DNA from: Amphiura filiformis
Lineage: Eukaryota; Echinodermata; Ophiuroidea; Amphilepidida; Amphiuridae
Length of the DNA stretch: 64,000 nt
NCBI RefSeq assembly: GCF_039555335.1
Contig: NC_092635.1
Span: forward strand, 67,678,058-67,742,057
Reading direction: 5' to 3'
In this document: piece by piece, positions 1-12,600 of the stretch
Numbering within the stretch: position 1 is the first letter of the stretch
Layout: each line of letters starts with the position of its first letter
Program-made: the position numbers and the translations under genes
Notes under the pieces: model-generated
What the model saw: only the letters and a program-made list of their open reading frames with translations
Databases searched by the model: none
What the model was told of the DNA's origin: nothing

Positions 1-69
1 TATGGATCGGTTCCTCACACACAGACATACATGTTCGACTACCCTGGTATTTCCCTGGGATTGCCTTTT

Positions 70-790
70 GATAACGTCATTATTTGATATTTCAAATATA
101 CTGCGCCAAGAAAGTATCCTTACGCTTGGAAAAATAATCACAATTTCAAAACTGAACCATATTGGGGTAAATTTGTTTTTTTTAATAGATGCACTATCTA
201 ATCAGGCACATTATGACACCCCATGGAATCCAATGTGACTTCAAGAAGCAAAGTTACAAGCATTTGATTAGACGAAGGTCCAGTTTTAAAAGTGACAAAC
301 TGGCCTATTCAAAACTTCGACATCTGGTTTGAGAGTGGTAAATGGCTAATTTGTGTGGTCTTTAATTTAAAACAAAAGAAAACTGAAACAAAAGTGCGGA
401 CAAATAAAATGCAAGTTATGAAAAGTACAGAAGGAAAAACTGAAATAAATACTGCTTTAAATAAAGCTTCATTGAAGAAACTGTGTAGTCTCTTTGTTGC
501 GCTTGTTGGAATCCTTTTGCGTCTTGTATATAGGCCAATTTGTCACTTTTAAAACTGGACCTTCGTCTATTCAACTTTACTGTTTGAGGTCACATAATTG
601 GATTCAATGTGGTGTCAAAATGTGCAGGATTAGATAGTGCATCTATTAGTAGTATTACAAAAACAAATTTACCCCAATATGGTTCAGTTTTGAAATTGTG
701 ATTATTTTTCCAAGCGTAAGGATACTTTCTTACCGCGAATATGGATATCCTCTTTGCGCAGTATAGTATATCAATGCTAAAATAAAGTCG
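70..790. repeat. foldback (long inverted repeat) element
   Basis: The left half (from about 70) reappears inverted in the right half (to about 790). Near-identical blocks include the one containing TATCCTTACGCTTGG at about 113 and its reverse complement at about 710-730, and GACGAAGGTCCAGTTTTAAA at about 270 matched inverted near 545-570. The arms are about 220-240 bp around a short spacer. No coding sequence is recognised, so this looks like a non-autonomous foldback/MITE element. Exact ends and target duplication were not resolved. Confidence 0.8.
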
Positions 791-2234
791 TATGACTCGT
801 ATATTGACCAGGCCCGTAACCAGGATTTACTTTTCGAGGGAAGAGCGCTCATCAAAAAAAAAAAAAGCAGATCATTTTGAACCAAAAAATCTTGTTTGTT
901 TGTATTAAGTGAATTAGTAGTGAACGTTCCTGTTAAGGTTTTTTTTTTTAATTCTTCTCAGCCACTTTAATAATTCAAAATCAATCGCGAGTAAATTAAA
1001 ATAAAATAAAATAAAATCATTTTTTAAAGACGTGTCCAATTGAAACACTTACTTTTTGGGGCGTTTCAAGAGCTTGTAGGTTTGCTCTGTTCCTCAGCCA
1101 GATGTTGTACTGATTCGCTTGATGTGAAACCTGTATAGTATTAGTTAACCGCAGTGTACATCATTTTGGTTGAGGATGTTGAGGAAAAGAGCATGCCTGT
1201 TAGCTCTCCAAACGGCCCAAAAAGTAATTGTTTGAACTAGACTTGTCTTGAAAAACTTTTTGATTGTAAAAGATAACATTAAACAGACATATGTGGACGA
1301 ATGTGGTATAGGCAGTACAGGCCTGTACGCAGGGGTGTGCTGTGTAGGCCTACGTCCCCTCTCCCTCCAAAAAAGGCCCTGCAACGAAATCCTATTGTTC
1401 AACATTTCCAGAACTGATCAAAATCAGAAATAAAAGTGGACCACTTTTTAAGTGAAACTGATGAAAGTAGCCCAAAAAATTATTTTTTAGGAGAAGTTCA
1501 CAGTCATGGCAAACAAACTCATGCGTACGGACCTGGACCGTAGACCAAAATATTTAATACGTGCATCATGTGCATGGTGAAGTCGTCAATGTATAAAACT
1601 GATTTAACTCAAATAGCAAAACCAGAAACATAATAAAGTTTATTGTGTAATCTAATTTAACGATATATGGAATGACGTGATGATATTCGCATACTTTATT
1701 TTGTCGATTTGTTGATTGAAGAAATCTTGTTTTGTAGTCAAATTTCCATGTGGCAAATGGCTAATGGAAAAGAAATCATATTATCAAGTTCAAATTCATG
1801 TTCACAGCTGTGACAACATTATTTATGTAATATTAAACTCATGCAGGGGAAGTAATTATGTATGTGTGATGGAACACATTCATAGTACGTGATACACCTG
1901 TACGTGATATACCTGATACTCCTGTCGGTACTGAAATTACCTTATAAATTAACACGTTGCTTTTTACTGTAATAGTCTGTGGATGAATCTATGAAATCTA
2001 CATAATACATTATTAATTATGAACATATTTTATCATCAATCATCAAGAGGCCTAATGTGGTGGATAAGGATTTCAAAAACACGAATTTGATTGAACTGAC
2101 GCAAGCCTTATGAACTCATACCATTCCTCTTTTGTGTCATCTTTACTTTTCCTAATATTTGAGTGCAAACACCGCTTAGTCATGCTCCCTTGCGACCCGC
2201 CTTAAATTATTTTGTGTCTTTTGTTAATTTACAG
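791..2234. other. non-coding stretch, no recognised gene
   Basis: AT-rich sequence with short homopolymer runs and a degraded fragment resembling the 'gtagccagg' hAT-type MITE ends seen elsewhere (about 810-850). The GALNT anchor/stem exons that should precede 2235 were not found here by eye. They may lie to the left of the window or be too short and divergent to recognise. Confidence 0.5.
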
Positions 2235-2407
2235 ATGTAAAGCTTGGATATATCCATCTAATTTACCAAAGACAAGTGTAATTATCGTATTTCATAACGA
2301 AGCTTGGAGTACTTTACTGCGTACTGTTCATAGCGTTATCAACAGGTCACCGGCTCATCTCCTGGAAGAGATCATCTTGGTTGATGATGCTAGTCTTCTA
2401 AAAGGAC
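2235..2407 (+). CDS. GALNT: GALNT exon: start of GT-A catalytic domain
   Basis: The acceptor is taatttacag and the donor gtaagt. The exon encodes the first beta strand and UDP-binding region: [20 protein letters not shown], then [14 protein letters not shown] and [10 protein letters not shown]. It begins and ends in split codons (one base at each side), so at least one upstream coding exon exists. Confidence 0.93.
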
Positions 2408-3607
2408 GTAAGTTCACTGCATGGAATAGGGATTGGTGTCTGTGGGGTGGGGCTGTTTGTGTTGGAGGGGATGGGGTTTGTGTTGGGTATTTGTGTCATT
2501 ACTAGTATAGGTGTCAACATGGTCAAGGCGGCGACGACGCAAAGCGTCAGCTTCTTTACGTCGAGAACCGCGCAACCCGAGAACCGCGAAATTGTAGTGC
2601 TTTCTCAAATTTGGAAACGGATTTAAATGTTCAGCCAGCTCTACTTTTGTTAATCGTTGACGTTAGGCCTAAACAACTTAACTTACCAACCTGTAAAGAA
2701 TTTGCAAAGGTTCTTACCAGGTGCTGTTATGCAGTCGTGAAAGTTGAAAAATAGCCTTACCGAATGTTTTTTGGGAAAAAACTTAATACTTCTCTCACCC
2801 CTCTAGTCTATACCCCTGCGTTTTGACAATCGGCTTTACTCCTGGCAGGAAAATCAAATTTCCTGCTCAGGGGGTACGGGTAAGAGTTGGTAAGGTTAGG
2901 CCTATAGCGTACATGTTAATATCGTTCTGAAGTGCGCGAAAGATGGTTCCAGGCCGGGGTTCCAGGGTGATTACTAGCTTTCAGCATTTACAGTGCATCG
3001 AGTGCATGGGAAACACGGAATCTAATTAATTCCTTTTCCTTAATTTTTGTAATAGATGAATGGCTGGAGACAGACTTGGAGGCATATATCTCAACTTTAC
3101 CAGTGACTGTGCGACTGGTACGCACGGAAAGCAGGAAGGGTTTGGTGGGGGCCAGGCTACTAGGGGTTGAGGCATCAAAAGGGACCGTCTTGACATTCTT
3201 AGATTCACATTGTGAATGTACTCAGGGATGGCTAGAACCGCTGCTGGAAAGGATCAACAAAGACAAGTAAGATATTCATTCTTTCCCTTTCCTCCTTTAC
3301 TTTTTGATCACTTCTGTCTTTTTCTTTCTTCTGTCTTTTCTTTCTGTCCATTTCTTTCTTTCTCTTTTTTTCCTTTCTTTCTTTCTTCTTTCCTTTCTTT
3401 CTTTCTCTTGTTTCTTTCTTTCTGTCTTTTTCTTACTTTCTGTCTTTACTGTCTTTCTGTTCGTTTCTTTCTTGTTTCTTTTTTCTTTATTCATTCTTTC
3501 CCTTTCCTCCTTTACTTTTTCTTTCTTTTTGATCACTTCTGTCTTTTTCTTTCTTCTGTCTTTTCTTTCTGTCCATTAATTTCTTTCTCTTTTTTCCTTT
3601 CTTCTTT

Positions 3608-3686
<79 letters not shown>

Positions 3687-6600
3687 GGCGTCTTTTTTTC
3701 TCTTTTGAAACTCTTTTGAAACACTTTGTCTTCTTGAATTTCTCCTAATATAATGATTTCTTTCAACTGTTTAAAATAATTCCATTTCCTGTTAATAAAG
3801 TGCTGTAAATAGACATTGTAGACATGTAGCATGTAGTATATTGCATAATGGTCATAATTATTTATAAATATATATACTCCAAAATGTTTGACAAACAATG
3901 TCTATAGGCCTAGTATATTATAAATCATAGCAATGCTAGCCTAATTATACCATATCTACAGCATACATTGTAAATTATAGCAGCTCCCAAGTTAAAAACT
4001 TAAAAGGCGTGTTTCCGTCCCTCCCCTTCCTTTAGTTGAACAGCACTGATGAAGGATTGTTGTGTTATAAATAGGATGTCTGTAATGAACCATACAGACG
4101 ATTTGCTGACGGGTGACCGTACCGGCCAGGGAATTGAAAGATGGCTTGTATATTGACAAAGTATTGTTCGGGCGACACTTGAACAAAGGTCAAAAAGTTA
4201 TATTAACAAAGTAGTGTTGTATGAGTAATGTTCTACGTTGATTTAGTACTTGCTATATAAAATTGATATTGATATGACTATCAGTCGAGTCCTCTGAGGC
4301 ATCTCAACATTAGACTATCTATTTCATCTTTTAATTAAAAGCTGCCTCTAAAAGCTCCCGTAAAAGCTACTCCCGTTAGAAGGCTCAAATAAAGTGACAA
4401 GGCATCGAACATTCAAGGAAAAGTTGCAATGACTAGTAATGAAAGTATATTGATCGCTCCTATGAAATATTTTACTTGCCTGCAGTACACTTTGTAAATA
4501 CCAAAATAAGTGTCAGCATGAGCACCAACCCAGGGATGGGGGCAGGGGAATGCCCTATCCCCATGCACATTTAGGCCAAATGAAGGATGGTAAATCAATG
4601 TAGGCCTATATAGAATTTTATGTACAAGCTCGGATGATCAGTCGAGTCCTCTGAGCCTGAGGTATATCCCAAAATTATATCTCTACATTTTGGTTCATCT
4701 TTAAAAGCCTCTAATAGCTACTCCCGTTAGAAGGCTCAAATAAAGAGACAAGGTATCAAACATTCAAGGAAAAGTTACAATGACTATATTGATAGGTCTT
4801 ACGAAATACCTTATTTTACTTAGCCACAGTATACACTTTGTAAATACCAAAATAAGTGTCAGCATGGGTGTCAATCCTGGGAGTGGGGGAAGGGGGTGAA
4901 GTGTCGCCTGAACAATACATTGTCAATATACAAGCCATCATTCAATTCCCTGACTGACCGGTCACCCGTCAGCAAATCGTCTATACAGTTCATTACAGAC
5001 ATCCTATTTATAACACAACACTCATTCATCAGTGCTGTGCAACTAAAGGAAGGGGAGGGACGGAAACACGCCTTTTAACTTGGCAGCTGCTATAATTTAC
5101 AACGTACCCTTCCCCCATATTTTAACCAATATGAGACCCAGTTTTTGCTCTTTTTCACCACTTTTTGGCAATTCAGGCCAAATTCCCCCACACTTTTCAA
5201 GACGGATTAATGCCACCGAGTACCAAAGAACACTGGCAACCCTTTATTACAAGCAAAGTAACAACCGTATTAGCTATGGCAACTAGTTGGAGCAAACTAT
5301 CAGGTGGATTACATTATAATTCATTTGTTTAAAAGACAAATGACAAAAAATCTTGTCAATCAGAGTATGACATTACCACAATCTGATCATAAAGATATAT
5401 TTGAACTCCTTTTTTTAATCTCAGAACTCGAGTAGTATGTCCGGTGATAGACTCCATCAGCGACACCACATTTGAGTATGTATCACTCAATGGAATGGCT
5501 AACATTGGAGGCTTCTCATGGTTTCCTGACTTTGTCTGGAGAGTTGCCCCGAGGAAAGAACGACAGCGTTTGTACGGAGATGTTAACCTGCCATTGAGGT
5601 AAGTCAGTGGAAAAATAGAATAAAAGTTAATGCGGTAATGGGAAGGGTTTACTCCCTCACACCATTTAAAAGTTGTGTTACAGTTTATAGAAATAAGAGA
5701 GAGCACATACGCCTGGTTGGCAGAGAATAAGAGGGGGAAACATACAGATAGATAGGCAGACAGACAGACAGACAGGGCAACAACAGAGACAGAGAGTGAG
5801 AGAGAGGAGACACATGAGGACGAGATACTCAGTATTTTACATATTTTTAGTTCATACGCACTTTGATTCACTCTCTGATCTGCTGTAGAAAGCCAACAAG
5901 ACTAACCCAGCAAACACAAAAAATCCACAGAAAACATTCAAATGTTGCATTATATAAAGGGGTATTATAACCTTCAAAATTTTTTTGAAAACTTCCTGCA
6001 AAACATACTAACATAATGTTATTTAAAGTGTTGACCATATTGCAAAAATGTTTGCCAACAAATATTTTACAATAACATTTTGACATTTTGGAATGTTGAT
6101 GTTGTGTATTTTCATATCAAGCGTTTTAAAAACGTTTTATGATCTTTGTTATCATGGTTATTGAAACATTTTGACCAAAACCAAAATCCATTTATAATGT
6201 TTTTCTCATTTTTGTGTTTGCTGGGAATGCCGTGAAAAACAAGGTCTACTTTTTCCAAAACCAAAACTACCAAAAATGAATCATGGCTACATCCCTGCTA
6301 TTTACTTGCATTACCGTAAAACCCCTTCTACAAGCATATATAGTGTTTTTTATCAAACCTTAATTAATTCGAAGCAAGCGTTAATATACCAATACAATAG
6401 ATCGGTCTTAAAATAATACTTGTTTGTATATGCTTGGATCCGTAATTTATTTGCTCAAACTCCATAATGGCGACTGGATTAATGTAGCTTTCATCAGAAG
6501 CACACTATATGCTTGTAGACGGGGTTTTACGGTATTTCATCAATTTTAACTTCCAAAAACATAACATATTTCTGGCCAAAATGCCACCTCATCTTTTAAC

Positions 6601-9600
6601 AATTTATTTTATTACAGGACTCCAGCTATGGCTGGTGGGCTATTCTCTGTCCATCGTGAATTCTTTGAGTATTTGGGAGGATACGATCGAGGAATGAAGA
6701 TATGGGGAGCTGAAAATCTGGCGCTCTCATTTAAGGTATGTGATACTCATGATCCCCACCCCCAGATTTTACTTCACCCCCACCATCCCTGAACTTAAAA
6801 CAGTTTTAGGGGGCTAAAACCAAAGTCCATAATTATTTACTTTCTTGAAAACATTTTCAATTTTGCACATGGGTTTACTCAGGTAGCTGGGAAGCTACGG
6901 TTGTGATTTGAGGCAGGATCCATGGCCCAGCTCTGGGGCCAAGTTCTGACATTGACTTGACACTCGTGGAGGATGAAAAATCAAGTCTTAATTTATTTAT
7001 TCAACATATAATATTGTACATAAGGTGACTTGGGACAACTTGTGAGGGGGTATGGTGGCAAAGTGGAGCTTCCACCTTCCACAGCTTTTACATCTCCTGG
7101 TGGTCCATTACTTGTTAATTTGTTTCATTTCGATCAAATGAACTTTATTCAATCAATACCAACAAGACTGACAACAACTCAAGCAGATCAGTGCAACATC
7201 TGGCTGATGAAAAGTGCAGACCTTAGCTCTTGAAACGTCCCATACAGTAATTATTTCAATTGGACTTGTATAGGCTTAATGTACGGTTTACTTCAAATTT
7301 TAAATTTGTCATTATATACTCAAAATGCTGAAATAAAACTAGTAATAATGATCGGGAATGGTTTCTGTCCATTTTGAGCTGAAATAACTAGGTAACGTGA
7401 AAGAAACACTGCTTGTTATTTTGGCCGTTGAACACACAGTTCTATGGGTGGACATAAAGTCATAATTTCTTGAATTATGACTTTATGTCGAACTTTGCTC
7501 TGTTTACCAACAAACACAACAAATTTGGCTGATTCCATTTAGGTGCAAGTTGTGACATGTGTAAATATTACAAATATGCAAACAAAAATCAGGTTTGAAA
7601 AAAATTAACCAAATTCATATTATATTAATGAATTGATCAAGTGAACTATTTTCACTTTTTATGAAGGTGTGGCAGTGTGGAGGTTCTCTTGAGGTCATCC
7701 CCTGTTCACACGTAGGTCATGTGTTCAGATCCAAGACGCCATACAGCTTTCCCGACGATCCTGGCTACACGCTACTTCGTAACAACAGACGCGTCTTGGA
7801 AGTCTGGGCGGATGAGTTCAAACACTTCTTCTACTCACTCACTCCGGTGTATCGTCAAGTAGATTATGGTGATGTATCGGAGGAAAAGATGCTTAGGGAA
7901 AAACTTCAGTGTAAAACTTTCAAATGGTACTTGGAAACTGTTTATCCAGACCATCCATTACCTATGGAATTCCACACACTTGGTGCAGTAAGTAGCATGC
8001 ATGTTTTAGATACCATCAAAATATAGTGCTCCTGGAGCACAACTTGTTTACTTACTTCATAGGGCAGCTATTCATATCATTATGAGTTTGGCAGAATGCT
8101 GAATACTGATTTGTCTCTTTGTTAAATACAAATGAATTAGCAATATACCAAATTAGTCTGTAATTTTCCTCAAACTATCACCAGAGGCAGATTTAAGGGG
8201 GGGGGGCATATTGAAAATTCCTGGATCCATCCCTGATCACTTTTCACATTTTTAAAACATACTCTGCACTGATTTGAAAATATAAGTGTAGTAATATGAG
8301 CCATATTTTTACCATACATCCCGGCTCTTAAAAATAAATTGTTTTTAAATGCATTTTGGTTTCATGGTATTTTTCTTGCAGATAAAAAATGAAGGTGCTA
8401 ATATGTGTTTAGATGTATTTGGTGGTGGACAAGAGGGTCACCCAGGTTCCATGGCATCAGTGGCTCCATGTCATGGAGTAGGATTAGGCCAGGTAAGTGG
8501 ATGAAACACTGGTATCAACAAAATACAACCCCTATACATCTACATGTAATGATCTGCAAATAATGACCTATGACTTGTTCCTATTAGGACAGGGCCGGGG
8601 CCGCCCCACTTTTTGAGAAATTTGTTATGTTTTTTTTATTTCTTTATTGTAATTTGGGCATATATTTGTATTTTGGCTGCCCCACATTTGTGATGGCCGC
8701 CCAACATTTTTCAACCTTGCTATGGCCCTGTATTAGGACCTTTCCCCCCCCCCCTCCCAAGCTAAGCTCCGAACTGTGGACCAAGTTTTACAGTTCAACC
8801 AAGACCTGACCATACCCCGGCCAATGAGTCATGGTGTTACATGCATTTTATGTTGTTTGCAATATACTGGAAAGGAACCATGGACATCCACGTTTATTAT
8901 TGATTTGTAGTGTAGGTTCTTGTTTGCAGGTCTTAAGAGCTCTTGAACATAATTTTTTAGAAGTGGCTCTATACCTCAAAAAATAGATTTTTCTGATATT
9001 TTGTGCAATGATGCATGTTAGGGTGTTGACTACTTGTGTGACTAAAAAAAATTCAAAAATTGGGTCGTTGCCATGGAAACGGCCAAAACACAGATTCTGT
9101 CATTTTGGGTCAAATTGGCAGTGAAATTAGTTAAAAAACATGTTATTTCAAGTGTTCGCTGCAACTAAGCCATATAATGCTGGAACATTACATTAAGTTC
9201 TTGTGAAAGGACATCTATTCATTTGATGATCAGCATATTTAGAGGTCAATAAGTTATTCTTAAGGGTGCATTGCAGAGCCCATCTGTCAGGTGTATTTTC
9301 ACTTTTTCATAAAATGTCATTTTAGCACCTAAAATATCATCATGAAAATCAACAACCCGGTGTTCCCAGGATTTTGTCCATTCTAGTGTGGGTAGTACAA
9401 GCTAGGTACTTTACATTTTAATAAAAATCAGCTTGGGCAAATGTTACTTCTAAATACAGTGTTGCCAGAAAAACCGGTATTTTTGCAAATTGACAATTTG
9501 TCAAATTACGCCTTTTTGTGAAAATTTTGTGCATTTTGACAAATATTTTCTTTCAAGGTGAATCCAAACAACACTTTTTCGTCGTTGTAAATATCTAAAC

Positions 9601-12600
9601 ACTGAAAATTCAAAATTAGTGTTGCCAGAATTTTTGATAAAACACCCAATATTAGCATTTTAGTGATTTTGTGTTGATGGTTTGGTTAGGAAATGCTTAT
9701 TTCTAATTTTCATACATCGAATGTACACAGTATAGATTGTTATATGAATGCTTAAACACCTGAGCACAAAGTAAGTGTTGCCAGAATTCTTGATAAAACA
9801 CCCAAAATCATATACATATATATGTGCCACGATCCAACGTCAATTCTTTTACTATTATCAATATTAATAATAATATCAATGTAGGCCTATTGGCCTATTA
9901 ACATCATTATCTATAATAATCAAAAATATTAATATCAATATAAATAATAAGCAAAAGTATTAACATCAATTTGGTTTACTATCATCAATAATATTAATAA
10001 TAATATCAAATGTATTAACATCATTATCAACAATCATCAAAAATATTAACATCAACCCTAGAACTACTGAGCCATATTTTGTAACACGGACTACGTAAGG
10101 GGGTTGCAACCCTCTAATTTTCAATTATAAACATAATATACCGTTATATTTGGAATCAATGTATAGCTATGGGTCTCCTCTACCCCAGTGATACCAATAA
10201 GTACAAACATTCCTCTCATAATATCGCTATGACGTCATAATGTGAGGGCGCCCATGCAAATTTGGAAAATTTCAGCTATGTACAAAGGTATTGGCAAAAT
10301 TGTATTTCGGCTAAAAATGTTCTCCTCAAACTAACTAACAAGAAAAAAGTCAATAGCTTATAATAATTTTACATGAGCGAAATGAAAATAATTTGTTTTA
10401 CTGTAGAAACCATTGGTGGCCCTCACCAACACCCCTTCGACAGTCGGTCCTACCCCCAGGTAAGGTGCTGGTAAACATTTTTACACTAATATGAGTGCAA
10501 AGAATGGATCTACAATTAGTTTAGGTCGGGGTGTAAATGCGCACATTTTTTTTATGATGGATAAGAAATCTTGGGGTGGTACTTCGTAGTTCTAGGGTTA
10601 ATATCAATAATAATCAAAAATATTAACATCGATATCAATAATATTCAAAAATATTAATATCAATAACACTAATAATCAAAACTATTAATATCGATATCAA
10701 TAATAATCAAAAATATTAACATCAATATCAATAACAATCACAAATATTTATATCAATAATAAGCAAAATATCAATATAAATAATAAGCAAAATATTAATA
10801 TCAATAATAATTAAAAATATTAATATCAATATCTTAATATTTTAAAATTGATATTTATATAAATATTTTTGATTATTATTGATATTGATATTAATATATA
10901 TTTTTGATTATTATTGATATAGATATTTATATTTTTGATTATTATTGATGTTAATATATTTGATCATTATTGATTTTGATATTAATATTTCTCATTATTA
11001 TTGATATCGATATTAATATTTTGATTATTATTGATATGGATATTAATATATTGGATTATTATTGATATTGATATATACTTGATATTCTTGATTATTATTT
11101 AAATTGATATTTATAGTTTTGATTATTTTTGATATTAATATTAATATTTTTGATAATTATTGATATTGATGTTAATATTTTTGATTATTATTGATGTTGA
11201 TATTTTTGTTTATTTTTGATATTGATGATAATATTTTTGATTATTATTGATAACTATATTTATATTTTTTAAATTATTACTGAAATTGATATCAATATTT
11301 TTAATTATTATTGATATTGATATTTTGATTATTATTGATATTGATATTTATATTTTTGATTATTATTCACATTAATAGTTTTGATTATTATCATATTCAT
11401 ATTAATATTTTTGATTATTATTGATATCGATATTAATATTTTTGATATTGATATTAATATTCATTATTGAAATTGATATTCATATTTTTGATTATTTTGA
11501 TATTAATATTAATATTTTTGATTATTATTGATATTAATATTAATATTTTTGATTATTATTGATATTGATGTTAATATTTTTGATTATTATTGATATTATT
11601 GATGTTAATATTTTTGATATTGATGATAATATTTTTGTTTATTATTTCATAACGATATTTATATATATTTTAATTATTGCTGAAATTGATATCAATATTT
11701 TTGATTATTATTGATCCAGTCCAGTAAGGCTTGAGTGACCAGTTCAAAATTTAATAGAAAACAAAGAACAAAATTAATACCCATAACGGACCGTTCACAA
11801 ACACTTGTGAAGGGGGGGCTGATGCAAAAAAAATTTATCGCGAACATTTTTCGGGGCCCCCCTTTACAGACCTCGAAAATTTCAGGGCCCCCCTTTTTGA
11901 CATGAAAATGTTCGGTCAACCCCATAGAAAAGCATATAAACTCAATTTTCCCAGAAAAATTTGTGGCCATTTTTTTCAGGCCCCCCCCCCTTAGAAGGGT
12001 CAAAAATGTTCAGGGACCCCTTTTTTGCATCAGGCCCCCCTTACAAGTGTTTGTTAACGGTCCCTAATTACCCTGACTATAACTTTGCACTACTAGATAA
12101 TACTAGAACCGTGGGGTTTTCAAAATTTGAAAAAGCTTTTTAGGACAAGCTATTGATGATATTAAACCAAATTGACGTTGTCAACTTTAGTGTGAGAGGA
12201 CTGGATCGTTGCATTATGATTTTGGGTGTTTTATCAAGAATTCTGGCAACACTTACTTTGTGCTCAGGTGTTTAAAAATTCATATAACAATCTATACTAT
12301 GTACATTCGACATATGGAAATTAGAAATAATCATTTCCCAACCAAACCATCAACAACAAATCATACTATCAATAAAATACTAATATTGGGTGTTTTATCA
12401 AGAATTCTGGCAACACTAATTTTGAATTTTCAGTATTTAGATATTTACAAAGACGAAAATGTGTTGTTTGGATTCACCTTGAAGGAAAAATGCACATAAT
12501 TGTGACAAAAAGGCGTAATTTAACAAAATGTCAATTTGCAAAAATACCGGTTTTTCTGGCAACACTGTATTTAGAAGTAACATTTGCCCAAGCTGATTTT

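Noticed and set aside
292-552. 86-codon open frame on the + strand
   Set aside because: It lies in the spacer and arms of the foldback element at 70-790 and has no recognisable similarity.
3216-3898. Phe/Ser/Leu-rich (+) and Lys/Glu-rich (-) open frames
   Set aside because: They are translations of the TTTC microsatellite.
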